Numbered from the stretch's first letter, positions 45,820 through 59,317 are shown. The stretch is DNA of 64,000 bases from Zanthoxylum bungeanum (GCA_019454045.1 SKCR01021404.1:1-64000), one strand, 5' to 3'. Notes: a model not told the origin generated them from the sequence alone. Program-made: numbers and translations.

Positions 45820-48440
45820 TGTTGGGGTTGGTGCTCAGAACGCCAATCCGGACCGTATTTATGTCTGATTCATGAATACGAACATCCCCTTATTCCATAA
45901 TATTACTTATTTATGGTTGCACCTCTTGTTCTTATATATGTATTTGATCTAATTACTATTAGATTGAAACTAAATGTGGTTTAGTGATATGTATATATTA
46001 CACAAAGGCCCGATAATATATAATACAGTACACAGTTACAAAGGGAGTTTGTAATTGACATTGGGAAGTGTCACTGTTATATATATATTATCAAACATAG
46101 TTCCTGGTCAAGATTCACTAACACGGGTCGGTTAGTCAAATCCGTTAAGACCAGTACATGTCGTATATCGAGACTTGGTCTGATGGTTTATCCCAGTGAA
46201 CCATGAGTCTGGGGAGACTCGTATAGACGTGTAGGTGTTTATAGTGTATAAACACTGAACGGCTCACCGAAGATTCTTAATGGATGGTACTCCAACGTCA
46301 ATAAGAATCTTCTCGGGTTGAGTAGCATAGTGGTCCTTCGACTTGAGATACCACTGTGGATGTATGAGACATCCTCCACACTTAGATGACAGTCACATCA
46401 CCGATCTATTTAGACCAGACCTCCGCATGTTCGTTGGGTGTGGACCGATCCTCAGGATATCCTGTGTGTATCAAGATAGGATCCTCAGTTCTGTGTACAG
46501 AGCATAGGTAGTCCATATATAATTAGCAGTCTGTTAAATCTGTGGCCACAGTATACATCGGAAGTAAGTTCCGAGTGTTATTTAGAGATTGCTAATAGAT
46601 ACGTCGACGGGATAATACCTATAGAGATTTGACGTTTACATCTATATCTCTGGTATTATCTGGATACCTGTGACGGATGGATTATACGTATGCAATGACC
46701 TCGACCTGTATGATTCAGCGAGATTATCTGTGATCGTCATAATTTACGGGTGGATAGATTATGGACACGAAATTGGATTTCGTGACGGATATACCTGAAT
46801 CTAGAGAGTCTCAATAATGAAACATACTCGTAGAGCACAAGAGCAACATTTATGAATAATGATGATTATTTATAAATCGTTTAATCGTTAAACGAAAAAT
46901 ACATGCGAACGGGCCGAACCGCCATTTCCTAATTAATGTGTATTTGTATTTAATATATGATATTATTAAATACACATTAATAAATAGTCAAATAAAGGTA
47001 TTTGACATATATCATCAATATATGTATTTGAGATATTTAAAGTAAATATAATACATATATTTGATATATTGTATTTAATTAATTATTTAATTATTTAATT
47101 GTTAAATGATTAATATAATTAAAATATAAATATATAACCAAATGATAAAGTTAGGAAATGATTATAAGTGTAAATGTTTGACTTTACATTAAAGAAAAAG
47201 GTTGTCAAATTGATTTTGACTTCTTAAGATATTTGTTCAAAATTGTTTGAAAAATGAAAATATCTTTCTCTTTATTTCTTGCTAAATTCGGCCATACACT
47301 TAAAATATAAGAGTTATATTTTTCTTAGTTGTATTTGTTGACTTAATTAAATGTCTTTAAAGTTGTTTTTAGATATTTAACCAAGTTGATCAAATGTAAA
47401 GTGAAATGAAATTGAAATTACAAAACTTGTATTTCCTTTAGTGAATTTCGGCCAAGGCCATTATGATACAAGTATATATTTTTTTTCATTTCATTCTTCT
47501 TAACCTAATATACACTTTAAAAGAAAACTCCATTAATGGAAACCAAAGAAAGCTTGTGAGAAAGAAAGAAGAAACCAAAGAAAGCTTGGATTTTAGTAAG
47601 TTTTTCCAACTTACTATTAGAAAGGAAAATGTTCCTTAGGATCTAGGCTTTAACATATGATGTTCTTAGGTTATTTCTTTCTTTATTCTTTGTGTTTTTT
47701 ATGATGGAAGTTTTGGTGAAAGTGTAGAGCATGTATGATGAAGGAAGCTTATGGTTATTGTAGTAATAAGTGTTCTTTTATGGTTTTGGAAAACTTGTTG
47801 CTAATATAGAGTTGTTGAACCACTATTAGATGACCTAGATTTGATCTTGAGTTGTTTCATTGTGTTGAGACTTTGATTTGATGGAAGAAACATGATTGAA
47901 GTATTGGATTTAACCAATTTGGTCTAATTTGTCCAATTTGAAGAAATTGAAAAATTAGGGTTCATAACCAATTCCAAATTTGGGGCTTTTCATATATTTT
48001 GTGTATTTGGATGTGTATATGATGCATATAAAGTTTCATGTTCATTGGATTACATCTTGATGTGTTTTGATGCATGAAATGACAAAGTGCACACTTTGGC
48101 ACCAAAGTGGTGCATTCGGCCAAATGAAGAAAAATGGGGATTTATGTTGCCCTTGGTGTTTTGATGTTTTGAACATGCTAAGTTCATCTTATAAATGATT
48201 TAGAATCATTCAAAATTGATTTGATCAATTTCGGACTAAAATGGACAAAGTACCAAGTGTAAGGGCAATTCGGTAAATTCACTTAAATATGATTTATTTG
48301 AATTTTATTTCATAATTTGATTATTGGATAATTAAATAAATGTGTTTATTTAATTAATCCGAGAAAAATTTTTGAAATCGGAAAATTTGATTTTCCACCG
48401 CTTCCGCTGCGTTACCGGATTAACCCATAAAACCCCTACA
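45820..48440 (+). repeat. Solo LTR B2 with perfect 5-bp duplication
   Basis: TGTTGGGGTTGG...ACCCCTACA, 2.62 kb, flanked by TTAGG at 45815-45819 and 48441-48445. It is the same family as B1 (10903-13302) in the opposite window orientation. It cuts the A2 pol region. Confidence 0.85.
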
Positions 48441-49480
48441 TTAGGTACTTTGCCTAATAAACTAGATTCGTAGACATCATTTGAATAGAATCAAATTCGT
48501 CCTAGTACCCACTCTTCGAAATGGTGGATATACGAGTCTTGTTAATGTGTCCCAGACAACAATACCACAAATAAGTCTCATCTGATTAAATCAGTTTGAG
48601 CTATTTGTTTGTCATGTTATACGTTTGAGATTCATTTATTTTCAATATATAAATACTGTTATTCACATCTAATGTGCTTATCTCAATATCATCTTTATAA
48701 AATAAAACACTTAGTGTTCAAGAATATAAAGGTATACCTGCAACGGGTTATACTAGATATAGAGATAATATTTCTAGTCAAACTAGGTACATTATAACAG
48801 TTTCCTAATTTAAGTACACAACCGAATGGTAGTTCCTAAACTTAGGTTTCTACGGTTAAAACAGTGACTCTCATCCCGTTTTCGACTCGCAGGTCGATCT
48901 CAACTGAAGTCAGTCTCCTGCTAATCAGCAGATTCTGCACTTCAATACATATTTATATACCACATCTAGTATCAAAAATCCAATTTTTGAAACTAGTAGT
49001 GAACTTGTTTATGACAAACATGTTTGAAGTCGGAGCCTTGCCCGTCTTCTCTTCCTTCACGTCTACCTTGTCCATACGGCAGTCACGCTTCCAGTGACCC
49101 CGTTTGCCACAGTTTAGGCAGACATCTTGGGATATGTCATTTGTCTTCCCAGAAGACTGTGATGATTTTGCCTTTGCCTCTTTTAGAAGCTCTGGCTCTG
49201 CCTCCTTGAGCATAGCTATCAACTCTCCAAAAGTTTACTCTTGGTTCATAATGAACCTGCCCCAGCTTTCGGGTAGAGACTATAAGATCAAATCTTTGGT
49301 AGTCTCAGCCACATAGGTAATGCCCAGCTAACCTAGCTGATCGATGTCAGCAATCATATGCGACACCTAGTGCTCGACAGATGTACCCTCTGACATAAGC
49401 GAGCGAAATAGCTTTTTGCAATTTGTACTTCTAAGATCTAAGAATAGATCTATTAACATCCTTTAATTTCAACATCATGG
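48441..49480 (-). pseudogene. Copia A2 gag C-terminus and protease
   Basis: The frame 49222-48953 holds a complete zinc knuckle CLNCGKRGHWKRDC (CX2CX4HX4C), a Lys-rich tail and FDTRCGI, where a Copia protease normally has the D-T/S-G triad (Arg replaces Gly). Pre-integrase sequence continues to 48441. The sequence before 49222 shows only broken gag. It corresponds to 2628-3160 in A1. Confidence 0.8.
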
Positions 49481-52058
49481 TATAAGGATCTAATCCTTAG
49501 TTTTGACGACAAAATTAAAGTGTCATTGTACTAAGCATAAAGGATTTAGCACTAAGGTTATCATCACCATGAGTCTTCCAAAACTCATGCTCCACTTATT
49601 TGCTCAACTCCGGGCTCAGGACCGAGAGGTTGTTCTATCAAATAGAATAACTTCTCAGTTCCCATGACTATCCTGAGGTTCTATTCCCAATCTGAAAATT
49701 AAAGTCGTTTAAAGACATTTTCACCCAGGATTATGTTCTAAACGTTAATCTTTTAGTTATCTTGATTCCAATAGTCCAACTATCCAATCAACGATTTCGG
49801 GTACTATTGAATATAATGATTACTATAGTCTAACTATATAATCAACTATAATTTGATTGGTTAAATTCAAATATATTGATTACTATAATCCAATTATATA
49901 ATCAACTATAAATGAAGTAGTTTGAATACAGTCCAACTATTTAATTAAAACAGCATTTATATATTAGTCCAACTAATATATTTATTAATAAATAATGACG
50001 AAAATGAAATGAGCGCGTATTGGCAAGTATCTAAACGAAATTGCAAATTTAATACTTGCCTCCCATTATTTTTCGGCGAGCCTCTAACCCTCTGTTGATT
50101 ACTCGGGAAACCTAGTTTCCTAGTGGGCTAGGATCCCGTTAAACAACACACAACCTTGACTTTGGCCAACAAGCTGTATGATATTTAACTAGGTAGATCT
50201 CTAAGATCAATTGGATCTCATCCAATTCCTAGATCCAGTAGGTGGACATCCAAGTCCGAAACATATATCTAATATATGCCAATATATCCGATATATTCCC
50301 TAACATTTTCCTCTGAATCAACTAAGCCTTGGCTTTGGCACAACAAGCTTAATGATTCCAGTTAAGCGAGACCCATTGACCTTGGAAAGCTTCGTAATCG
50401 ATGTCGATGGACAAGAAGTGATCTTAACTTTGGCCACAAATCACAACTTGGACAAGACATGCGATATGGAACAAAGCCTTCATGATTCAAACACATCCGC
50501 GATGGACAAAGGTCTTAACTTTGGCCAACAAACCAGTGCCAATCTTGGATCTTGAGAATGAATCATTCAATGGAAGGAAAGCGCTTAATATTTGTTGAAG
50601 GTTTTTCGCGTAATTGGCAACCAATTAATTATGTTTGATTAGGTCTCATCATACACCCTTAAACATGCATTCTAAAAGCATAATAAGGCGCGATAAATAA
50701 ATTAATAATGATATGCAGATGGATATATAATATAATTTGTTCCTAGAACAAATCTCTCTCTTTCCTCTCCCGGCTAGCACTATTCTTATTTCTACCCAAT
50801 TATATAACACTTCTAAAGAAACCTCATTTACATTGAGGGAATATGTGAGAAGAGAAATACAAAGAATCAAGAGGTAATAGGCTGAACACGCAGGTCCAAT
50901 TTAATAAATTCTAAATTTATTACAACAATTTCCAAAATTGTCATCACCCATCTAATATCCATCTGATATACATTATTCATACATCCATGTATTCACACAA
51001 AGCATGTTATCAATCAATCTAATCCAATTAATTAATCTTTGATTAATGACCATCCAATGTTCAAACAACGATTTGATTTGCGCGAGTCCAACTCGTTTTA
51101 AGAATAAGTACTCAAAGTACGAATTCTTGAATTATATCAAACTACAATATTAAATCCAATTTAATTCGTATTCAATACTAATTCTTTATTTAATTCCAAA
51201 TTAAATAATTACACTTTATTAATGAGCCTTTGCGACTTAGATTCTAAATCTAATCTTAACGGGTCTTAAAGCCTAATTAACATCCAATGTCAATTTAATT
51301 AAAGTCCAATGGGCTTTCAATTAATTTATAAGGCATAGACTTTGGCAACCAAAGCCCAATAAGGAATCACCATTTGCCAAAAACCAATTTAGGCCCATTA
51401 GGCCCAATTAAATTATAAAGGCCCAATTATCATATTTGGACTTTATAGAAATGGTTTTAGGCCCAATTGGATAAAACCAATTATCCTAAACCAAACTTGG
51501 GCCAACCAAGCCCATTAAGCCCAAATACAACATTTTAGCCCAATTCCAAATTAAGCCCAATTAATTAAATTCCAATATTCCTAATATCAAAATTCAATTA
51601 ACTAAAGTGTATTGCCATAATTAATTAGTTAAATCAATATTTCCAAAACACCAATTACACTAATTAATCATGCTTTATATTATCAATTCATGTCCAACAT
51701 AATTGAAGCAAAATCAATCCAACATACTTATAAGGCTCTCGGCAATTAGGGACTTTTTATATCAATTTTGATTTCAATCCAATTAAATCACAAACTAATA
51801 TATCCCATGCATTTTAAACACATCCAATTGTCTAAAATTCAAAAAATCACCAAGAGCTAGGGTTCTAGTTACATTCGGCCTTCATAAAGAAATAGGGAAA
51901 AATTTTCTAATCAAATTTTATCCAAATTAATCATGCATAACTCTAAGTTATCATAATCCAAACATAACCAAACACTTAATTTGACAAAATCAAGCTCCAA
52001 GCAAAATTACCCAAATTCAAGTATACAAACCCTAAGTCAATTTCATGTTCAATTCTCA
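49481..52058 (-). other. Long leader of Copia A2
   Basis: Non-coding and collinear with 1-2620 of A1, with the same four GGCCAAAG-type motifs. AT-rich, with no gene except the antisense frame noted next. Confidence 0.7.
50352..50555 (+). other. Antisense open frame in the A2 leader
   Basis: 67 codons starting MIPVKRDPLTLESFVI, the partner of 1507-1713. It is antisense to A2. About 60 % of positions agree with the A1 frame, and both are free of stops. Family unknown; may be chance. Confidence 0.35.
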
Positions 52059-52069
52059 CTCTGATACCA
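52059..52069 (-). other. Primer-binding site of Copia A2
   Basis: TGGTATCAGAG on the - strand, one base from the LTR end; complementary to the 3' end of plant initiator tRNA-Met. Confidence 0.85.
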
Positions 52070-52070
52070 A

Positions 52071-53980
52071 TGTTGGGTTTTCTAGGTCACACCAAGATCA
52101 AATTAAGCAAGAAATCATGTGAATACAACAAAGTAAGAATGCGGAAAATACTCACTTTGATCGGATATTGGATGCGTCAAATACAAAACTTTCCTCCTTG
52201 AATTTTCGGTCAATGTCTCCTTTGAATGTGAAATCCAAGCTCCAAGCTTTTGAGTTGATTCCAAGCTCAAGGATAGGTTTCCCTATCACCTTAGATGATT
52301 CCATGAATGTGCTAGCATTTAGAAAATTTGCAACAAATTTCCTTGTTTCTTCCTTGTTGTATTCGGCAAAAGAAGAAAAATTTTGGAGAAAAATGGCTCA
52401 AAGCCGTGAGCATGAGAGAGTGAGAGGGAGTGAATGACTTGTGTTAATTGATTTCAAAAATCAAAAGAAAGATATACCAAACATTTGGTATATGTCACTC
52501 AAGCCATCAACTTTACCAAGTGTGTTGAACAAGTCTTCACCAACTCACCAAAACCCATCAACTAAAGTGACAAGTGATGTGACTTGTGATGTGACATGTG
52601 GGCCCCACTTGATTCAAAATCTGAGTGGACCCGCAAACACTCCCGGGCTCGGGTTCGCTAATTCCGAATTAATGAATTTTTCGTTGCGATGTAATTAAAT
52701 CAAATTTAATTAAATAATTATGCCTAGCAAAATTACTATTCATGTCGCTCGCGAATTAATTCTAAATTAATTTGTTCGCCAGAATTAAAATCCAATTTTA
52801 ATTCCGTTATGAAATCTAATTTCATTTAATATATCGAATATATTATTTTATCGATTAATTCCAAATTAATCTTTCTATCTCTTCAAATAGTATTTTATCC
52901 CAGATTAAATCTCTCCGTAATTAATCCCAGATTAATTATGTTCGAATCATACGTCATCGGTGAATCTTCAGGAAGCGACCCATGAGATCCCTGGATATGT
53001 TGGCAGTAAATCTGAATGTCGGACTATCCGAACACGTACGTACCTCGTACTACGTTTTTACCGATTTACGAGACATGGTTGGCTTCTAGCAAAGCCCCGT
53101 GCCTACCCAATTCTCCAGAAATATTCTTAAAGGAATATATAATCTATTTCAGGCGTAGTATACGTAGTATTGCGTATTGCGATCCAGTATCGAATGTCAC
53201 ATGCTAGGCCTGGGGCTGGAATTGTGTATGCCCCGTACGAAGCATATATCGGATCTCTTGTAACTAGTCTTTATAATCAGATAAGCATGACCTAGTCATA
53301 TTATCCCGATGACTGCAGTACATAAGAGTACTAGTTCTGTATCCTACGTGAACATCATCTCCATATGACTGAAGTGATACTTCCATCTTGACATCACACC
53401 CAATACACTACGATTCTCAGTATACCCAGAAGAGGCGTACACAGAACCTGTTAAAGCCCTGGATGACCAAAACCAAAGTATATTGATTGTCGCAAGTATT
53501 AGCGATGTAAGTCTCAGGTTAAGACCAAATACACCTACCCTGATTCGGACTTCCATAGACACATAGTCATACTACCAATGGAATTTCGAGGGGTCTATCC
53601 AGAGTGAAGCTGTTTCCGCACCATCGGTAAACACAACCTCTTATTACACTTACATGAGTATCTAATACCCAAATATATGAAAATTATGTTGTTATGCTCC
53701 CACAACGCGTACAAGTGCAATACTAGTCTATTCTGCATTATCGATGTCCAATCTCGATAATACTACGACTATGGATGTTTTAATGATTAAACCTTAGTGG
53801 ATTAATATTGTCTCATGTCTTATTAATCTGGAACTAATCATATGGACTTTTATCATTTATATATCCCGGTAATCAAATTACAAATGATAAAAGAGCAATT
53901 TCCTTTGTCACATAGTTAATTTGTACAATAACACCATGTTCTGTATAAATAGTGATGTTATGAGTCATAATTGTCCAACA
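52071..53980 (-). repeat. 5' LTR of Copia A2
   Basis: TGTTGGGTTT...TGTCCAACA, 1910 bp, the fullest family A LTR here. It is flanked on the inside by the primer-binding site. Confidence 0.85.
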
Positions 53981-54133
53981 TTCATCTGCTCTCATAACCT
54001 CCTCTTATATCGGTTCATCTCTATGTCCCATATCTGCATCAGGGAGAGGTGTCATTGATCCCTGGTCTAGGTTTACATCCTGAGATGCCCTATTACGTCT
54101 GGGTCTACCTCTGCCTCTGGTTCTAGGTAGCAT
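53981..54133 (-). pseudogene. Chromovirus gag, N-terminal part
   Basis: The - strand ATG at 54133 opens MLPRTRGRGRPRRN, a basic start common in chromovirus gag, followed by an acidic stretch and a stop near 54003. It is cut by Copia A2 at 53981 and continues at 41806. The leader to the primer-binding site spans 54134-54318. Confidence 0.7.
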
Positions 54134-54318
54134 GATATCTAGGTGATCAAGAAAGAAAATAGTCAATTGAATTCAAAAGGAGTTATAATCAATCAGAATG
54201 AGACATTCCTCGAGACATAATACTGGAGAATCAGCCCCTTATATATTATTACCTCGAGTATACTACATATATAAGACACTGTTAATCTCCTACTGCAATC
54301 ACTGACTCCCTAGACCAT

Positions 54319-54330
54319 GCTCTGATACCA
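54319..54330 (-). other. Primer-binding site of the chromovirus
   Basis: TGGTATCAGAGC on the - strand, four bases from the 5' LTR; initiator tRNA-Met type, usual for chromoviruses. Confidence 0.85.
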
Positions 54331-54334
54331 TCTT

Positions 54335-56712
54335 TGTAACATCCCCAATCCGGGAATGATATCGACAGATGACAGATTTCCACTGCCACCTAAGCCTCTG
54401 ACTGAAATCGAAAATCAATCATTCATTCAAACACCCTCTCATCAAAATAGATTAATTGTGTGAAACATTAAACATGACACGTACACAACCCAGATGCGGT
54501 ACAACCACACATACATACATAGGTTATACATCACAGAAACTCAAAGAAACTACATCCTATATGAATGTAGACACAATATGATGAATCCATAGAACTAGTG
54601 ACTGCAATGCTGCTCATGTCTCTGATCCATATCTCCCAAAATACAGCCTTGGCTCACCAATAGAAAAGTCCTGCAAAATCTGGATAGAGGGTGAGTCCTA
54701 AAGAACTCAGTGAGAGGAGCTATAAAACTAGAAAACAAACAGTATTAGAAATACTAATATTCAGTACAATAACTTTCAGAATTCTTAAATCATAAACCAG
54801 AGTTTTCCCTTTCAAAACTTTTATAAATCGATTGAGAAAACATTTGTATCGTCATCAGAAATATCATCTCGGTCAATCTATACATAATCTCGTGGCCTTG
54901 GGGCGTTGTACGCACAGTCCCCCAAGCTATTAAACTAGTAATAAATGGTAATATCAGTGCCACCAACCTGTCTCTAAATATCTCGGTGTAGGGGCCTCCC
55001 TATCCCAATAGCCCAATACCCAGGATCTAGAGGCATCTGTCATCTCTAGTCATGTATCTCATGTGCACACGTCTATATCTGGTATCAATATCGATACTCA
55101 TCAATATCATGTCCGTCAATTCCATATCTGTATCAAGTTACATCTGAGGTGGGTTTTTCCCCCATGCCTCCAAAATTACAAAATCATACTTTGAAATCAT
55201 TTTCATCATGAAAGCATTTATCGGAAATCAAGCTTTATCAAAAGCTTAAATCACATGTCTCAACTCGAGAGAAATCAATATTTCAATTAAATTCAAATGA
55301 ATTGCAAAATTATATCCAAAATCAGATTCAAAAACTCTGAAATAAGTACTCCACTCACAGTGCTAAGGCAAGTCGGGTGTGGTATGAGGCGTCGGTGACC
55401 TCCGAGTGGCTTGTCGTTGATCTAATGCCAAAGAAACCGTTAGTTTTCCTTGTAATAAAAGGGAAAAGTATATGCAATCAAAGGTCGATGTTCATGCTCA
55501 TGGTATGACTTATAATATGGTTAAACATCTATACAAAGCTCTTAGAGTGGCCCCGAACGTCTTATGATTAAACTGGAATGGTTTTAAAAAATAAATCCTA
55601 GAATAGCGCCTCGCGTCATGACGCAGCCCTTTGGGCGTCGCGACGCGCATCCAAAATGAAACCAATAACTATCCTCTATTTTAGGTGTCGCGATGCCCAA
55701 CCCTTGGCGTCGCGACGCGTCTCGCAAATTACAAAACATTATGCCTCATCTATTCCTCGCGTTGCGACGCTCCCTCATGCGTGTCGCAACGCTCATCGCC
55801 CAGATCAACCCAGAACCAATATTCTAGAACGTGTCGCGATGTCAGGGAGTGGGTGTTGCGACGGTAGGCTATTTTCCAGGCTAAAAATCAGCTTCTCTTG
55901 TACATATCACTTCTTCAATACAACACAAATCATAAACACCACAATACACAACATAACTTCCATTTCACTCTTATCACCATTTCATAACTAAGTCATAACT
56001 ATAACAAATACATAACATAACATCAATTACACCATTTATAAACCCCAACTCAATTTCACACTTAAGGATTACACAAATTAGGGGTTTCACAACCCTAAAC
56101 TTTTCTAACTCAACAACCACAAACACATCACTAAACTCAAGTTACCGACACTCTTCAAACTTCAAATCATCAAAATTTCAGCAAATCAAGATATGGGTTT
56201 AACTTTTCTCACCTTAAAACCAATTAATCATTCACAAGTAGGGTCACTTAAGCTCTTTTATCACACTTCTAAGCTTGAATGTGGCTTTAGAATACTTGAT
56301 TTTGAGTAAAAATGGTGAGGAAATTTCTGAAATCTTGGCTATGGAGTTGGCTTGATGATTAAAGAATGAGGAAGGAAGAATAGGAGAAAACGTGAGGTGT
56401 GTGTGTGAAGCTTTTGTTTTTTATTTTTTTATACTAGAAACATGCATGTTGGACATTTGTTGATGATGCTTGACAAATGGTTTCAAGCCTTGTTAATAAA
56501 TGTTCACAAGTCTAGGTACAAATAAACATAATGGTATTGATCCAACTCTTATCATCCTTACCGAACCCAATGATTTAACTCAAGTATTATAAACACAGCG
56601 ACTAAAATCAGGCCTTTATGCCACTCCAAATTTAGAAGCTACCCCTCAGAATAATTTAATCTCAGTCACTAAATTACTACTCTAATCGAGTTATGAAATT
56701 TGAGTCGTTAAA
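54335..56712 (-). repeat. Chromovirus 5' LTR
   Basis: TGTAACATCC...GTCGTTAAA, about 2.38 kb, collinear with 16096-18449. The terminal ACA is mutated to AAA. TTTCT follows at 56713-56717. It contains the same CpG-rich palindrome cluster (about 55612-55870). Confidence 0.85.
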
Positions 56713-57351
56713 TTTCTATCTGTGTTCAGTTTTATATGATCACATCATATAACAGAAATGGGAGGTGATGCGCGAGAAGTTTAGACAATTCAGTGGTGCT
56801 CTAAATTACCTTTGGATTCATTCTCATGTCTTCACATGGATGATCCCGGATCATGATCATCATACAATTATAGAATAGACCGCTACTATAGATAAACCAC
56901 AAATAAAGTACCCATTTGGTTTGCTCTCTATGGACTATTTTAGATTACTAACTTTAGACTTAAATCCTCTTGTGTATGACACTCATACACTAAGTCTGAA
57001 GGCACATGAGTAATCTAGGGTAAACAAGATAATTTACAATATGCGATATTAAAACAAACACTTTGATAAATGAATAATGCATCATTTTATTTCATAAAAT
57101 ATAATATTGTTTACATTACATGAAGCTCTAGTGCATATATCTCAACACGCACAATGTTGATTCTTGTTTCTCTCCGTTGTTGAGATTTCAGACTTTGATT
57201 CGTTCCGGATTTTATCCTATGGACTCGTAATGAAGTATAGTATTCTATTTAATATTTAAAAATACACGCATACTCTATATTCACTAGTTTGACCAGTTTT
57301 CATTGTGCGAGGCCACGATCCGACCCCAGGGGTTTCAGATCTGCCCCAACA
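56713..57351 (-). repeat. Copia family C 5' LTR, right part
   Basis: This is the continuation of 14357-16095 after the chromovirus. It ends CTGCCCCAACA at 57351 (LTR start TGTTGGGGCA on the - strand). It carries an unexpected 65-bp MULE fragment at 56751-56815. Confidence 0.6.
56751..56815 (+). pseudogene. 65-bp MULE transposase fragment inside the C LTR
   Basis: It matches 63839-63903 of the transposase gene with about five differences in 65 bp and no gap. It corresponds to the segment encoding QKWEVMREEFRQFNGAINYLW. The flanking sequence is not MULE-related. Confidence 0.75.
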
Positions 57352-58590
57352 ATATCACCAAAGGTAGTCATAAGGTTATAATCAAAAGTAAAGTTTAAAT
57401 AAATTTTAAACAAACCATTATCCATAATCTCATCCCCAAAAATAACATAATTTTTTAACAAATGAAAAGTGTTCCAATGAAACTGAAACTAAAACCTTGA
57501 GGTATAAGTTTTGAAACGAAAATAAGATTTCTTTAAAAAATGGAATATAAAAAGTTTTATTTAGATTTAAAACAAAGTCAGAATTAAGAACAAGTTTATA
57601 TGTCCCGACAACTTCCATATGTGAAGGCATTATGTTTCCTGAATAGATTGCACATTTATTTTCCATCATTTTCTTTAGTTTTAGAAGCCATGCATGGTAT
57701 TGGAAACATGGATTGTAGAACCAGAGTCATTCCACCAAGTATTATGATAAACATGAATCATATTAAATTCATAACACACAAGAGAGATGTGATTACATGT
57801 CTTTTCAAGCCAAGTCTCGTATTTGGTGCAAGGTTTTTTCATTTATCCTTTCTTCTTGTAGAAAAAACACTTAATAGAGTCCTTATTAACTTGATTAAGA
57901 GACGTTTTTCCTTTTCCATTTTCCTTCTTGTCATATTTCCTTCCACGGGTCACTATATAGACATTTTTCATCCTTTCTTGATTCAGCCTCTCTTCCTCTT
58001 GCACACAAAATGTCAAAAGCTCATTGATTGATCATTTTTCCTTATGTGTGTTATATGAAATTTTGAAAGGTCCATATTCATTAGGGAGAGAGTTAAAGAT
58101 GAAGTGAACCAAAAATGACTCAGAAATATCAATCTCCAAATACTGGAGTTGTGTAGCCAAATCCCTTATTTCCATAATGTGCTCACGCACTCTTTTGGTG
58201 CCATTAAATTTCAATGATGACAATTTGTTCATCAGAGTGCTTGTCATTGCCTTGTAAGACGTCTCAAATTGTTGCTCAATAGCAATAAGATAATCATTCA
58301 CCCTAGCATAATCAGGAATAGACCCACAAATATTTTTCTCAATATGAGTCTTGATGAGCATTATACTTAAGTGGTTGGATCACTCCCACCATTCATAAGA
58401 TGCTCTATCTTGTTGAGTGCTTAATTTTGTAGGTGTTGTTGTTCATCCACTCTAAATGCTAAGTCAAAATCCATGCACCCTAATGTAAGGAGAATTTTCT
58501 CCTTCCAATCTTTAAAATTATCAACATTCAAAAAATGATTACGAGATATATCATAATTTAGAATCACATTAGATTGAACATCTACAAAAC
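57352..58590 (-). pseudogene. Copia remnant F: gag and protease region
   Basis: - strand order: NHFLNVDNFKDWKEKILLTL near 58540 (gag start region), a UBN2-type gag frame 58361-58032 (ASTLMNKL-like core, REHIMEIRDLATQL, SFLVHFIFNSLP, FKISYNT), a zinc-knuckle relic (CFFYKKKGHMKK) near 57850 and a protease/pre-integrase part 57669-57430 (VVGTYKLVL, IPFFKEILFS). Stops separate the blocks. It ends at the family C LTR; RT and integrase are missing. It differs from families A and C. Confidence 0.75.
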
Positions 58591-59119
58591 AAATAAATAA
58601 ACATAATACTCACGAACAGTAATTGAGGCATAATGTAAGTGTGTAGAGAAAATCTATCCATATAAATAATTTCCAAAAAAAATCAATGTGTCATTATAAC
58701 TATCGTATGGGCAAAAGTTATAATACGCAATAGATTTAATTCTTCATAACGAGACTAATATCATACTTAATAATCATAATATTTCTAGGCCTTATGAAAA
58801 TAAATATGTGCTATCTCATTCTAATTAAATACAAATATAATAATTTTCCTATCGAGTTAAATTATGATATTCTCTTGTCTAATTATAATATTTGATGCTA
58901 ATAAAATTTAGGTGAGTCAATTATTCATCACTTAACATTTTTTTAATAATTAAAGGTGTTATGGCTATCCCTGAATTAATCAAATGTAGAAACTTTAGAA
59001 ATCACATCAAATATAATAGTGCATATATGAATAATAACAGTAGACATAACTCATGTAATCCTATATGTATATGCGAGTGAAATTAACTTTTTTAACTCAT
59101 CAAACTCTGATATATACAC
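58591..59119 (-). other. Probable leader of Copia F, AT-rich
   Basis: No gene seen. It lies between F gag and the SINE. Confidence 0.4.
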
Positions 59120-59302
59120 TTTTTTTTTTTTTTTTGGAATCGTTGAAAATTTCGTCGTCAAACTACTTCTTTCGGGTTTAAGCGGAGCAAGTAAATTTTT
59201 CGACTATCACAGGCTCTTATAAGAAACGCATTCCCTAAATTTGAATTCAGGACCTCAAGGTGGGATCCTGAATCCTACACCATCAAATTATGTCTCTTGG
59301 AG
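59120..59302 (-). mobile_element. tRNA-type SINE
   Basis: On the - strand it starts near 59302, has a tRNA-like head (GGTGTAGGATTC as possible A box; GGTCCTGAATTCAAAT as a decayed B box) and ends in a poly(A) tail (poly(T) 59120-59135 on the + strand). The flanks ACTCTGATATATAC (59104-59117) and ACTCTGTGATATACC (59303-59317) look like an imperfect target duplication. Length about 180 bp fits plant SINEs. Confidence 0.6.
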
Positions 59303-59317
59303 ACTCTGTGATATACC

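Larger units (their letters stand above)
41807..53980 (-). mobile_element. Copia element A2 (complete outline, with solo LTR B2 inside)
   Basis: It has two LTRs, an initiator-Met primer-binding site and a polypurine tract. The flanks CTCAT (41802-41806) and TTCAT (53981-53985) form a 5-bp duplication with one transition. It inserted in the chromovirus gag. Gag and pol are decayed. It is the second copy of the family at 1-7535. Confidence 0.85.
16096..56712 (-). mobile_element. Chromovirus (Ty3/Gypsy) with nested insertions
   Basis: The two LTRs (16096-18449 and 54335-56712) are similar along their whole length and flanked by the TTTCT duplication. On the - strand the order is 5' LTR, primer-binding site (54319-54330), gag (54133 down to 38838, interrupted three times), a gap, integrase with chromodomain (19821 down to 18533), polypurine tract and 3' LTR. 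Protease, RT and RNase H are missing; they were probably lost in the deletion whose scar is at about 38838. Insertions inside it are E, D, E', A2 and their own nested elements. Confidence 0.85.
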
